Assembly (NCBI GenBank): GCA_036351435.1
Contig: JAZBPA010000260.1
Span: forward strand, 1 to 28,258
DNA from: JAAUQA01 sp036351435
Lineage (GTDB): Bacteria > Pseudomonadota > Gammaproteobacteria > Competibacterales > Competibacteraceae
Direction of reading: 5' to 3'
Length of the DNA stretch: 28,258 nucleotides
Shown here: in pieces, positions 15,657 to 24,511 of the stretch
Position numbering within the stretch: the first letter of the stretch is position 1
Layout: the number at the start of each line of letters is the position of its first letter
Translations under genes and position numbers: made by a program
The notes under the pieces: model-generated
What the model was told of the DNA's origin: nothing
The model's input: the letters and a program-made list of their open reading frames with translations, nothing else
The model's database searches: none

Positions 15657-15678
15657 AGCACCGTCGTCGCACGGTGCT
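15657..15678 (+). promoter_or_regulatory. hairpin in the lctP leader
   Basis: AGCACCGT and ACGGTGCT form an 8-bp stem with a 6-base loop, about 36 bases before the ribosome-binding site. No T-run follows, so it is not a clear terminator. It could shape or protect the leader RNA. Confidence 0.4.
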
Positions 15679-15728
15679 GATTCCACAAAAACGAACCGAA
15701 TAAAACGAACCGAAGAGGAGGTTCTGCC

Positions 15729-17423
15729 ATGAGCTTGGGCATCCAAGCATTACTCGCTGTTGCACCGATCTTGGTCGCTGCTATTTTACTCGTGGGATTC
15801 CGCTGGCCAGCCAAATGGGCGATGCCGATTGTTTACGTCGTCGCCGCTCTCATCGCGCTTACTGCCTGGCAGGTTTCCTTTGCCCATGTCGCTGCCTCCA
15901 CAGTGCAGGGTCTGTTCATCACCTTCAATATCCTATTCATCATCTTCGGCGCTATCCTGTTGCTCAACACGCTCAAGCACTCTGGGGCAATCACCGCTAT
16001 TCGCGGGGGGTTTCACCGTATCAGCGATGATCGACGAGTGCAGGTTGTTATCATCGCCTGGCTCTTCGGAAGCTTCATTGAAGGTGCCTCTGGATTCGGA
16101 ACACCCGCCGCCATTGCCGCACCGCTGATGGTTGCCATCGGCTTCCCAGCAATGGCAGCAGTCATGATCGGCATGATGATCCAGAGTACTCCAGTGACCT
16201 TTGGTGCCGTAGGCACGCCTATCCTGGTTGGCGTCAAAGGTGGCTTGGAAAGCCCCGAACTCACCAGCCAGCTAAGCGCAGTTGGCATGAACTTCGAGCA
16301 GTACCTGCGCCTCATTACGGCTGAATCGGCGATCATTCACGGTATCGTTGGCACACTGATTCCTTTGCTGATGGTGATGATGATGACGCGCTACTTCGGT
16401 CGCAACAAGTCCTGGACCGAAGGCCTATCCATCTTCCCCTTTGCAATATTCGGCGGCTTAGCTTTTACGATTCCTTACACGCTAACTGGCGTGTTTCTCG
16501 GCCCTGAGTTTCCCTCTCTTTTGGGGGCGCTGGTGGGTCTAGGTATTGTGACCTTCGCCGCAAGCAAAGGCTTTCTGATTCCTAAAGACACCTGGGATTT
16601 TCCGCCAGTTAGTGAGTGGAGCGCAGAGTGGTTGGGTACCATTGAGATCAACATCGACGACTTGGCTGCCAAGACCATGTCCATCTGGGTGGCTTGGGTT
16701 CCGTATTTGCTGGTAGCCGTGATCTTAGTTCTGACTCGCTTGCCCGAACTGGGTATCGGCGCCGCCCTCAAGGTATTTACGATCAAATGGGCGGGGATCT
16801 TCGGCACCGAAATTGCCGGCACATCCCAGCCCTTGTACCTTCCCGGCAGCATTCTAATCCTGGTCGTGGCCATCACGTTCTTCCTGCACCGCATGAAGCT
16901 CTCGGAATTAGGCGCGGCGATCAGCGATTCAGGCAAAGTCTTATTAGGAGCCGGGTTCGTGCTGATCTTCACCGTCCCCATGGTGCGCATCTACATCAAT
17001 TCCGGAGTCAACGCCATTGACCTGCCCAGTATGCCAATCGCCATGGCCCAATGGGTAGCGAGCACTGTCGGGGATGTATGGCCGCTCTTCGCTCCTGTCA
17101 TCGGTGCATTGGGGGCCTTTATCGCGGGCAGTAACACGGTGAGTAACCTGATGTTCAGCCTGTTTCAGTTTAGTGTGGCGGAGGGCTTGGCGCTATCCGG
17201 CGCACTGATCGTTGCGCTCCAAGCTGTGGGTGCGGCTGCAGGCAACATGATCGCCATTCACAATGTTGTGGCCGCCTCCGCTACCGTGGGGCTATTGGGA
17301 CAGGAGGGCGCCACGCTGCGCCGAACTATCATCCCGACCATCTATTACGTACTCATGGCCGGCATACTGGGCCTCCTTGCCGCATATGTAATCGGAGTCA
17401 GTGATCCACTGCTAACGCAATAG
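15729..17423 (+). CDS. lctP: L-lactate permease (LctP/LldP family)
   Basis: A 564-residue inner-membrane proton symporter for lactate and possibly glycolate, with about 12–14 hydrophobic helices. The family motif FGSFIEGASGFGTPAAIAAP (about 112–131) is intact, followed by TPVTFGAVGTPI, and near the C-terminus FIAGSNTVSNLMFS with AAGNMIAIHNVVAASATVGL. Length is close to E. coli LldP (551). A strong GAGGAGG lies 7 bases before ATG 15729. It stands alone in a long leader with candidate GntR-type operators and converges with treS–mak. No lactate dehydrogenase or regulator gene accompanies it in the window. Confidence 0.93.
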   Translation: MSLGIQALLAVAPILVAAILLVGFRWPAKWAMPIVYVVAALIALTAWQVSFAHVAASTVQGLFITFNILFIIFGAILLLNTLKHSGAITAIRGGFHRISDDRRVQVVIIAWLFGSFIEGASGFGTPAAIAAPLMVAIGFPAMAAVMIGMMIQSTPVTFGAVGTPILVGVKGGLESPELTSQLSAVGMNFEQYLRLITAESAIIHGIVGTLIPLLMVMMMTRYFGRNKSWTEGLSIFPFAIFGGLAFTIPYTLTGVFLGPEFPSLLGALVGLGIVTFAASKGFLIPKDTWDFPPVSEWSAEWLGTIEINIDDLAAKTMSIWVAWVPYLLVAVILVLTRLPELGIGAALKVFTIKWAGIFGTEIAGTSQPLYLPGSILILVVAITFFLHRMKLSELGAAISDSGKVLLGAGFVLIFTVPMVRIYINSGVNAIDLPSMPIAMAQWVASTVGDVWPLFAPVIGALGAFIAGSNTVSNLMFSLFQFSVAEGLALSGALIVALQAVGAAAGNMIAIHNVVAASATVGLLGQEGATLRRTIIPTIYYVLMAGILGLLAAYVIGVSDPLLTQ

Positions 17424-17438
17424 GGAGACGTTTATCGT

Positions 17439-17460
17439 TGCGGCGCTGGGATGCGCCGCA
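17439..17460 (+). terminator. hairpin after lctP
   Basis: TGCGGCGC and GCGCCGCA form an 8-bp GC-rich stem with a 6-base loop, 16 bases after the lctP stop. No U-run follows, so termination may depend on Rho or on the next hairpin. Confidence 0.45.
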
Positions 17461-17471
17461 GCGGTAAGGCT

Positions 17472-17505
17472 GTAGGGCGGGTTACGCTTCGCTAACCCGC
17501 CCTAC
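17472..17505. repeat. REP-like inverted repeat between convergent genes
   Basis: GTAGGGCGGGTTA and its exact complement flank an 8-base loop (13-bp stem). The sequence resembles the GTAGGGTGGGTTA-type intergenic palindromes seen in many bacteria. Between two converging genes it may act as a bidirectional terminator or RNA-stabilising element. Confidence 0.6.
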
Positions 17506-17523
17506 GAACTACGAACTCAGTTT

Positions 17524-20500
17524 TTAATCCTCCAACAGCAACTCCGCCAATCCGCCCAGCGGCACCTTGACCCAATCGGGGCGATTATCCAACTCGTACC
17601 GCAGTTCGTAAAACGCCTTTTCCAGCAAAAACAGATCAATCAAGGCCCTTGCGCTGGTCGGCTCCGCCGGATAAACCGGGCAGTCTGCAATGGCTTCTCC
17701 ATAACCGTCCAGGAACGCTTCGATCGTGCGCTGCTCCCAATCACGCACGATAGGCTCAAGCAAGGGCAGATCGGCCGGTCGGTCGGCGGTGGCAAAACTC
17801 AGCGCCGCGTAGCCAGCGTAATTAAACGAGCGCAACATGCCCGCTACGTCTTTCAGCGGCGAATGCTTGCTGCGACGCTCCTCTAACGTGCGAGCCGGCT
17901 CGCCTTCGAAATCGATGATGATGAAATCGTTCTTGGATACCAGCACCTGACCCAAGTGATAATCACCGTGATAGCGGATCTTCACCGCTTGCAAATCTAC
18001 TGGCTTGAGGCTAGCGATGCGTTCTAATACGTGCTCGCGCGCTGCTATTAAGCGATCTGCCAACGTTTGCAAGGCTTCACTCAAGTGATCGCGTTGTTGC
18101 GCCAATTTATCCAGAGTCTGTGCGGCTTCGGTCAGGGTTTGCTGGAACCAGGCGTCCAGGTCGTCGCCACTGATCGGTTCGGGATCGAAGGCGGGATCGC
18201 CGGTTTGCTTAGCCAAAGCGCGATGCAATTCACCGGTACGCAGTCCCAGGGTACTCATCATCATGAGGAAAACCGCCTGGGTTTCTTCGCACTGCTCTTC
18301 CATGGTTTCCGGCTGTAACAAATATTCCTCTAAAAAGCGTTTGAGATTATCCTGGGTGTAGTTCCAGGCATCGCCCTGGTTGGCGACAAAACCTTGCAAC
18401 ATTGCCAATGAGTAAGGTGTACCATCCTCGCTTTCATATTCCAGGGTCCCGGCCAGCGGTACAATGTTGGCGAACGGCGAGGTTTCAGTCAAAAACCGTC
18501 CCATTTCCAATTCCGGGTTTTTGCCGGGACGCAGCCGGCGATAACCTTTCAGAAACAGCTGTTCACCGAGCATGATGATGGTGTTGCTGCTGCCCATGGA
18601 CAGCAATCGCACCGGCAGTTCTTCCGGTTTTTCCTCACCGCACAGGTCGGCAAACGCTTTGGTGGGAGAGAATTTAAGCTTGCCCTCACCCAGCTCGACG
18701 GTTTTTTTGCGCGCGGTGAAGGCGACGATAGCTCGTGTGAAGCTGGGATCGGCAAAGGCATCGTAAAGCACCCCCATATGGGCTCTGGAACGGACTTTAA
18801 CCAAGGCATGTGCGCCCAAGCCGTGGATATGTTCCTCGCCGTCTTTTTCCCAAGCCAAGGCCAGCGGCAGGGAATATTCTTGGGTTGCTCCCCCCGCAAT
18901 GCGGACACTCAAGCGCGCCAGCAGCCAATCACCACCGCGTTCCTTCCAGAACGCCGGCACAGTGATTTCCATGTTGTCGATCGTTTCACCCTTGGCGGCG
19001 AACCAGCGTTGCGTCGCCAGAAAGTTGGGCAACACCTCGTTGGTTAAACGATCATGGAGCTTTTGCGCCATCGCTTTGCGACCGGATTCCACCAGCGCGG
19101 GAAAGAAGCTTTGCCAGCCCTGGAACAATACCAACACCGGCGGTTCCGCAGCGGGCAGGCGTTCATCGTGCCAGGCGGGTGCTTCCGCACTATTGAGATT
19201 GAACCAATAGAAGCCGTAACGCGGCAGGGTCAGCAGATAGGGCAAATCGCCGATCGGTGGAAAGGGGGTTTGGCCCAGCATCTCCAAAGGCACCCGGCCT
19301 TTGAAACGGGCCAGATCCAATTCCACCGGCTGTGCCGTGCGGGATAGATTAGCCACGCACAGAAAAGCTTCCTCGCCCAATTCGCGGGTATAGGCCAGAA
19401 TTTTTCGGTTACCCGGCTTAATGAAATTCAAGCTGCCGCGGCCGAATGCCTGATGTGCTTTGCGCACGGCGATCAAACGCTTCATCCAGTTTAACAACGA
19501 GGACGGGTCGCGGTGCTGGGACTCCACGTTGACCGCCTCATAGCCGTAAATCGGGTCCATGATCGGTGGCAGATAAAGCTTTTGCGGATCGGCCTTGGAG
19601 AAACCCGCGTTGCGGTCGGGACTCCATTGCATGGGGGTGCGTACCCCGTTGCGGTCGCCTAAATAAATATTATCGCCCATGCCGATTTCATCGCCATAGT
19701 AGACGATGGGCGAGCCGGGCATGGACATCAACATGCTGTTCATCAGCTTGATTTTGTCGATGTCATTGTCCATCAAAGGCGCCAGCCGCCGGCGGATACC
19801 GACATTGACTCGCATCCGGGGGTCCGCAGCGTAAGCCTTGTACATATAGTCGCGTTCCTGGTCGGTCACCATCTCCAAGGTGAGTTCGTCGTGGTTACGC
19901 AGAAACACCGCCCATTGGCAGGACTCCGGAATATCCGGGGTCTGTTCCATGATATCCACGATGGGATGGCGGTCCTCCATCGCTACCGACATATACATGC
20001 GCGGCATCAACGGAAAGTGATAGCACATGTGACACTCGTCTTCGTCGCCGAAGTAATCCCGCACATCCTCCGGCCATTGGTTGGCTTCGGCTAGAAACAT
20101 GCGGTATTGATAGTGCTCATCAACGGCAGCCCGCATCTGTCTTAATACATTGTGGGTAGCCGGCAGATTCTCGTTATAAGTGCCTTCTTGTACGCATAGA
20201 TAGGGGATAGCGTCCAAGCGCAGGCCATCCACCCCCATGTCCAGCCAAAAGCGCATGAGGCGGATAACGGCCTTCACGACTTCAGGGTTGTCGTGATTGA
20301 GATCCGGTTGATGGGAGAAAAAGCGATGCCAGTAGTAGGCTTTCGCTACCGGGTCCCAAGCCCAATTAGAGGTTTCTGTGTCAGTGAAGATAATCCGGGT
20401 TTCCGGGAATTTCTTATCGTCGTCGTTCCAGACATAGAAATTCCGCTTGGCGGAACCGGGAGGCGCGCTCCGTGCGGCCTGAAACCAAGGATGCTGGTCA

Positions 20501-20868
20501 GACGTGTGATTGATGACCAGTTCGGTGACGACCTTCAAACCGCGCCGGTGGGCTTCCCGCACGAACGCTTTAAAATCCGCACGGGTGCCGTATTCGGGAT
20601 AGATGTTGCGGTAATCGGCGATGTCGTAGCCGTCATCGCGCATCGGCGACGGGTAAAAAGGCAACAGCCAGAGCGTGTTGACGCCCAGATCCTGAACATA
20701 GTCCAGCCGTTGGATTAGGCCGCGGAAATCGCCGATACCGTCGTGATTGCTGTCGCCGAAGGCTTTGACGTGCAATTGGTAAATAATGGCATCTTTGTAC
20801 CATAGTGGATCATTCGCCCAATTTAATTCGGTGGAGAGTGTTGATTCTAGTTCGGTTTGTGCTTGCAT
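17524..20868 (-). CDS. treS: trehalose synthase–maltokinase fusion (TreS–Mak)
   Basis: A 1114-residue two-enzyme protein. The N-terminal GH13 part (about 1–560) is maltose alpha-glucosyltransferase. It starts DPLWYKDAIIYQLHVKAF and has the nucleophile D219 in GLRLDAIPYL, the acid E261 in LAEANQWPED and FLRNHDELTLEMVTD. The C-terminal part (about 600–1114) is maltokinase, with FLATQRWFAAKGE, the catalytic-type loop YHGDYHLGQVL (Asp969) and the metal site IIIDFEGEPAR (Asp986). It interconverts trehalose and maltose, then phosphorylates maltose to maltose-1-phosphate, the GlgE donor. Fusions of these two activities are known. It starts four bases after the glgE stop, so the two genes are translationally coupled. 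Confidence 0.95.
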   Translation of the reverse strand: MQAQTELESTLSTELNWANDPLWYKDAIIYQLHVKAFGDSNHDGIGDFRGLIQRLDYVQDLGVNTLWLLPFYPSPMRDDGYDIADYRNIYPEYGTRADFKAFVREAHRRGLKVVTELVINHTSDQHPWFQAARSAPPGSAKRNFYVWNDDDKKFPETRIIFTDTETSNWAWDPVAKAYYWHRFFSHQPDLNHDNPEVVKAVIRLMRFWLDMGVDGLRLDAIPYLCVQEGTYNENLPATHNVLRQMRAAVDEHYQYRMFLAEANQWPEDVRDYFGDEDECHMCYHFPLMPRMYMSVAMEDRHPIVDIMEQTPDIPESCQWAVFLRNHDELTLEMVTDQERDYMYKAYAADPRMRVNVGIRRRLAPLMDNDIDKIKLMNSMLMSMPGSPIVYYGDEIGMGDNIYLGDRNGVRTPMQWSPDRNAGFSKADPQKLYLPPIMDPIYGYEAVNVESQHRDPSSLLNWMKRLIAVRKAHQAFGRGSLNFIKPGNRKILAYTRELGEEAFLCVANLSRTAQPVELDLARFKGRVPLEMLGQTPFPPIGDLPYLLTLPRYGFYWFNLNSAEAPAWHDERLPAAEPPVLVLFQGWQSFFPALVESGRKAMAQKLHDRLTNEVLPNFLATQRWFAAKGETIDNMEITVPAFWKERGGDWLLARLSVRIAGGATQEYSLPLALAWEKDGEEHIHGLGAHALVKVRSRAHMGVLYDAFADPSFTRAIVAFTARKKTVELGEGKLKFSPTKAFADLCGEEKPEELPVRLLSMGSSNTIIMLGEQLFLKGYRRLRPGKNPELEMGRFLTETSPFANIVPLAGTLEYESEDGTPYSLAMLQGFVANQGDAWNYTQDNLKRFLEEYLLQPETMEEQCEETQAVFLMMMSTLGLRTGELHRALAKQTGDPAFDPEPISGDDLDAWFQQTLTEAAQTLDKLAQQRDHLSEALQTLADRLIAAREHVLERIASLKPVDLQAVKIRYHGDYHLGQVLVSKNDFIIIDFEGEPARTLEERRSKHSPLKDVAGMLRSFNYAGYAALSFATADRPADLPLLEPIVRDWEQRTIEAFLDGYGEAIADCPVYPAEPTSARALIDLFLLEKAFYELRYELDNRPDWVKVPLGGLAELLLED

Positions 20869-20872
20869 CGCT

Positions 20873-22906
20873 TTAGCCTAAGAAATAATCGAAATCGCGT
20901 TCGGTGCGAGTCCGGCCATGTAACCGTAGAATATGGGCCGGCATGAGTTGGGGGTTGAGCTCGACATAGTTGCGCGCACCGTGCCAAAGGTACCGTTCAT
21001 CACCGAGCAAATCGTGAACTTCGAAAGCGCGTTGCGGATCTAGCCCCAGCACCTCAAGATCAAGATCGACCCAGCCGGCCTGGGTGTGGCGGGTATCCAG
21101 ATTGACGATCACCAAGACGATATCACTCTGATCATCGTTCCATTTGCTGTAGCAGATGAGTTGCTCATTACTAATCGGATGAAAGCAGAAATTCAGGTTT
21201 TGTTGTAGCGCCGGATTACGGCGGCGGATACGGTTTACCAAACCGATCGTTTCTCGCAGACTGTCTTGGCGCTCCAGCAAATCGCCCCATTGCTTAATCT
21301 CGTATTTCTCCGAATCCAGATAGTCCTCACCGCCGTGTTTGAGGGGATCGCTCACCATTAATTCGAAAGCTGGGCCGTACATGCCGTAGTTGGCGGTCAT
21401 GGTCGCAGCCAGAATCAACCGCACGAGGTAACCGGAGCGGCCGCCGTATTGCAGCGATTCCGGTAGAATGTCCGGGGTATTCGGCCAAAAATTCGGCCGG
21501 AAATATTCTCGACCGGGGCCTTGGGTCAATTCCTTCATGTATTCAGTCAATTCCCATTTGGTGTTGCGCCAGGTGAAATACGTATAAGACTGCGTATAGC
21601 CTAGCTTGGCCAGGCGATGCATCACTTTGGGTCGGGTGAAGGCTTCAGCGAGGAACATCGCCTCTGGATGATCCTTTTTAATTTCGGTGATAATCCATTC
21701 CCACATTGGAAAAGGTTTAGTGTGCGGGTTGTCTACTCGGAATATGCGTATTCCTTGCTCAATCCAATAATCAAAAATGCTTTTCAGCTCTTGCCAAAGT
21801 GCTTTCCAGTCATCTGTTTCAAAATTGAATGGATAAATATCTTGATATTTCTTGGGTGGATTTTCGGCGTATTGCACGGTGCCGTCCGGACGCCAACGAA
21901 ACCAGCTCGGATGTTCCTTAACATAGGGGTGATCGGGAGCGCATTGAAACGCAATGTCCAGGGCGATTTCGATCCCGTAGTCCTTTGCTTTGGCCACCAA
22001 AGCTCGAAAATCTTCTAGCGTGCCCAATGCCGGATGAATCGCTTTGTGACCACCTTCCTCTGAGCCGATTGCCCATGGACTGCCTACATCATCTTCGGTT
22101 GGCGTCATGGTATTGTTCTTGCCTTTACGATTGATCCGACCGATGGGGTGAATCGGCGGAAAATACAACACATCAAAGCCCATATCAGCGATGCGGGGCA
22201 GCTGTGTCATTACGTCTAGGAACGTACCGTGTTGGCCTGGAGTCAATCCGTATGAGCGAGGAAACAACTCATACCAGGAACTGAACCGGGCTCGCTCGTC
22301 CTCCACTACAACAGCTAATTCCTGGTCGTAAGTGGCGGCAAGTTGCCGATCCGAATAGCGCTCCATTAATGCAGCCAAGTCCTCCGCCAGGGCGAGATGC
22401 AGTCGATACCCTATATCCTGTTCGCTATCCAAAACTCGGGCGCGGGATTTAAGCCACTGCGCATCGCCATCCTCGGCGTGTTTACTCGCTTTTTCCAGCA
22501 ATTCGACACCCACCCGCAGAGCGACAGCGATATCTGCCAGCTCAACTCGCCTGGACAGCTCATGCCGCCAGGACTTGAAGGTATCCACCCAGGCTGACAC
22601 GGTGTAGTGATAACGACCAACCTGCGCTACCATAAATGCACCCTCCCACTGGTCGTTTACCAGCGGTTGCATGGGCGCTTCCTGCCACTCGGCTTCATTG
22701 GTCGGACGATAACGGAGTACACATGACAACGTATCGTGCCCATCGGCGAATACATCAGCTGCAACGGTGATTTTTTCACCGACGGTGCGTTTGATAGGAT
22801 AGCGTCCACCATCGACTTGCGGTGTTACGCTTTCGATGACTACCCGTCGCCTGCCATCAAGCGCCGCGTTTATATTCTTGCCAGTCTTTTGCTTGGGATT
22901 ACGCAT
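20873..22906 (-). CDS. glgE: alpha-1,4-glucan:maltose-1-phosphate maltosyltransferase GlgE
   Basis: A 677-residue GH13_3 enzyme that extends alpha-1,4-glucan from maltose-1-phosphate. An N-terminal beta domain begins RRRVVIESVTPQVDGGRYP. A helical insert follows, then the barrel with FPRSYG, FDVLYFPPIHPIG, GKNNTMTPTEDDVGSPWAIG, the nucleophile D392 in IFRVDNPHTKPF and the acid E421 in MFLAEAFTRPKVM. These match D394/E423 of the characterised Streptomyces enzyme. Length is normal. It is the first gene of the glgE–treS/mak operon, convergent with lctP, and glgB lies about 5.7 kb away on the other strand. No GlgA or GlgC is in the window. Confidence 0.97.
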   Translation of the reverse strand: MRNPKQKTGKNINAALDGRRRVVIESVTPQVDGGRYPIKRTVGEKITVAADVFADGHDTLSCVLRYRPTNEAEWQEAPMQPLVNDQWEGAFMVAQVGRYHYTVSAWVDTFKSWRHELSRRVELADIAVALRVGVELLEKASKHAEDGDAQWLKSRARVLDSEQDIGYRLHLALAEDLAALMERYSDRQLAATYDQELAVVVEDERARFSSWYELFPRSYGLTPGQHGTFLDVMTQLPRIADMGFDVLYFPPIHPIGRINRKGKNNTMTPTEDDVGSPWAIGSEEGGHKAIHPALGTLEDFRALVAKAKDYGIEIALDIAFQCAPDHPYVKEHPSWFRWRPDGTVQYAENPPKKYQDIYPFNFETDDWKALWQELKSIFDYWIEQGIRIFRVDNPHTKPFPMWEWIITEIKKDHPEAMFLAEAFTRPKVMHRLAKLGYTQSYTYFTWRNTKWELTEYMKELTQGPGREYFRPNFWPNTPDILPESLQYGGRSGYLVRLILAATMTANYGMYGPAFELMVSDPLKHGGEDYLDSEKYEIKQWGDLLERQDSLRETIGLVNRIRRRNPALQQNLNFCFHPISNEQLICYSKWNDDQSDIVLVIVNLDTRHTQAGWVDLDLEVLGLDPQRAFEVHDLLGDERYLWHGARNYVELNPQLMPAHILRLHGRTRTERDFDYFLG

Positions 22907-22972
22907 AGGGAAGATTCCGATTCAGAGCATTCTTGAATAGGTTACCGACGGCTCGGCCTTTCGCGGCCGATG

Positions 22973-23005
22973 GCGAGGTTCAGCCATACCGGGTTGCAAC
23001 CTCGC
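22973..23005. repeat. dyad upstream of glgE
   Basis: GCGAGGTT (22973–22980) and AACCTCGC (22998–23005) form an 8-bp inverted repeat with a 17-base spacer, about 70 bases before the glgE start. It could be an operator or leader structure. The rest of 22907–23188 shows nothing I can name. Confidence 0.35.
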
Positions 23006-23188
23006 TAAACGGTTCTAAGGTGAAGGATTTGGGAGAGATAGGATAACAGGCGGTGTTGATTATTTCGAGTCGCCAACAGCAACGACTGGACCATTCAGGA
23101 CTACTATTGGATTGGCCTCATCACCACAAGCAGAACAGCGCCAAGGGGGCTCTCAACGCGGCATCAAAGGATAGATGCGGGATATGGA

Positions 23189-23530
23189 TCAGCAAAGGCG
23201 CTGTAAGATAGCTAAAGATTGTGTGTAACTTCGCTCCAGTTGCTCAAGCAGAGCATCAATATCGCTTAGATCGCCTTGCTCGCCCTTAAGTTGGAGCTCT
23301 TTACAAATCGCAGTCAGCTGTGTGCCACCCAAAGCCGCACTAGAACCCTTTAGATAATGGGCTTCTTTACCGATTTGTACGGCATTTTGCTCCGTTGCAT
23401 AACCCTTTAACTTAGCGATTGATTGAGGAGCCTGCTCCTGAAACATAGTAATTAATCTATTGATTAACTCAGGGGTATATTCTTTCAGAATCTGAGTGTC
23501 GATTACTTCTTTATCCGTAACGTTGTTCAT
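23189..23530 (-). CDS. stand-alone Hpt (histidine phosphotransfer) domain protein
   Basis: A 113-residue all-helical protein matching a single Hpt domain. The phosphoacceptor is H58 in KEAHYLKGSSAALGG (about 55–69), a strong Hpt signature. Helices before (LINRLITMFQEQAPQSIAKL) and after (LTAICKELQLKG) fit the four-helix bundle. Such proteins relay phosphate between hybrid kinases and response regulators; neither partner is in the window, so it must act in trans. No clear Shine-Dalgarno lies before the ATG at 23530, and no alternative start fits better. Confidence 0.88.
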   Translation of the reverse strand: MNNVTDKEVIDTQILKEYTPELINRLITMFQEQAPQSIAKLKGYATEQNAVQIGKEAHYLKGSSAALGGTQLTAICKELQLKGEQGDLSDIDALLEQLERSYTQSLAILQRLC

Positions 23531-24013
23531 CAGAAAATTAATCTATGTCAGTTTCAGGAAAAATAAAAAAAACGAAACGCTGATCGATTTTTCATCGAAA
23601 AATTCAATACGACACTGCGCGGACCAAAGTAGCACTTTTTCTCATTGAGATCACTAGCCAGCACTGGTATAAAAAATAACAAAAAGCAAGTAATTTCATG
23701 ATATATATAGCTATTCTTATAATGCAACTCGACAACATTTAACAAAATTTTACATTTTCGGCAAGGTTCAAAAGTTTAGAGTGGAATATAAGAATGCTGC
23801 TAACAGGATCATGCATAACTTTTATCTGGTCGGATGGATCATCAAACATTCGGGTCTATCAAAGTTCGCTACACTGGCGATTAGATTTCAACTGCAGGTT
23901 AAGGCTCATGTTCAGGTCCGCTATTCCAGGAATAATTGATATTGATCATGTATTAAGTCGTGTGTAGCCCTATTCTCTGTGTGGTCATCAAAAAGTATTC
24001 AGGAGGGATTGCG
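23531..24013. other. AT-rich intergenic region upstream of the RiPP operon
   Basis: This stretch is visibly richer in A and T than its surroundings, especially 23540–23760. It contains a small dyad ATTTTTC-atc-GAAAAAT near 23586–23602. It must hold the promoters of the Hpt gene and of the following operon, but no -35/-10 pair with correct spacing was convincing. A 63-codon minus-strand frame here starts with TTG, lacks a ribosome-binding site and is not called. Confidence 0.5.
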
Positions 24014-24490
24014 ATGCGTAGATTAGTGTTGTTCATCATGTATCTATGGTTGGTACTGCCGATCACTGGCTTGGCTCAAGACGCTGACCCCAAGGCTTTG
24101 GCAGAAATTCAGACGACATTCCAGCAGCATGACGCCGCCATGAACGGGCATGATTTGGATGGCGTAATGGCGTTGTATTCTACAAAACCTAACACAGTTA
24201 TGCTGGGTACCGGGCCGGGTGAGCGTTGGGTAGGCAAGGAAGAGATCGCGGCGGCGTACGCCGAGTTTTTCAAGGATTACGATCCCAATACCTTTAACAG
24301 CGAATGCACTTGGCGATCCGGTGGAATTAACGGCAATGCAGCCTGGTTAGTGGCTATGTGTCAGGTGACGGATTACTTAAAAAACGTAAAACGGGAATAT
24401 GCGCTCAACATCTCCGCAGTATTGGAGAAACAGGACGGAAAATGGCAATTCAGTATGTTGCACTTCTCTAATCTGACTGGCGGCGAATAA
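24014..24490 (+). CDS. secreted NTF2/SnoaL-like protein
   Basis: A 158-residue precursor from ATG 24014, fixed by AGGAGGG six bases upstream; an in-frame GTG at 23960 is not needed. A Sec signal (LVLFIMYLWLVLPITGLA) is followed by an NTF2-like/SnoaL domain. Its parts are the first helix TFQQHDAAMNGHDLDGVMALY, GPGERWVGKEEIAAAYAEFF, and beta strands ending DGKWQFSMLHFSNL. Two cysteines (SECTW and AMCQV) could form a periplasmic disulfide. The cone-shaped NTF2 pocket binds small ligands or catalyses simple reactions. It is the first gene of the RiPP-like operon, 21 bases before the precursor. It may bind or process the exported peptide, which is inference. Confidence 0.8.
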   Translation: MRRLVLFIMYLWLVLPITGLAQDADPKALAEIQTTFQQHDAAMNGHDLDGVMALYSTKPNTVMLGTGPGERWVGKEEIAAAYAEFFKDYDPNTFNSECTWRSGGINGNAAWLVAMCQVTDYLKNVKREYALNISAVLEKQDGKWQFSMLHFSNLTGGE

Positions 24491-24511
24491 AGCCTCAATA
24501 GCGGAGGTCTC

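Noticed and set aside
23554..23745. 63-codon minus-strand frame between the Hpt gene and the RiPP operon
   Set aside because: It starts with TTG, has no ribosome-binding site, lies in AT-rich DNA and has no recognisable protein pattern.
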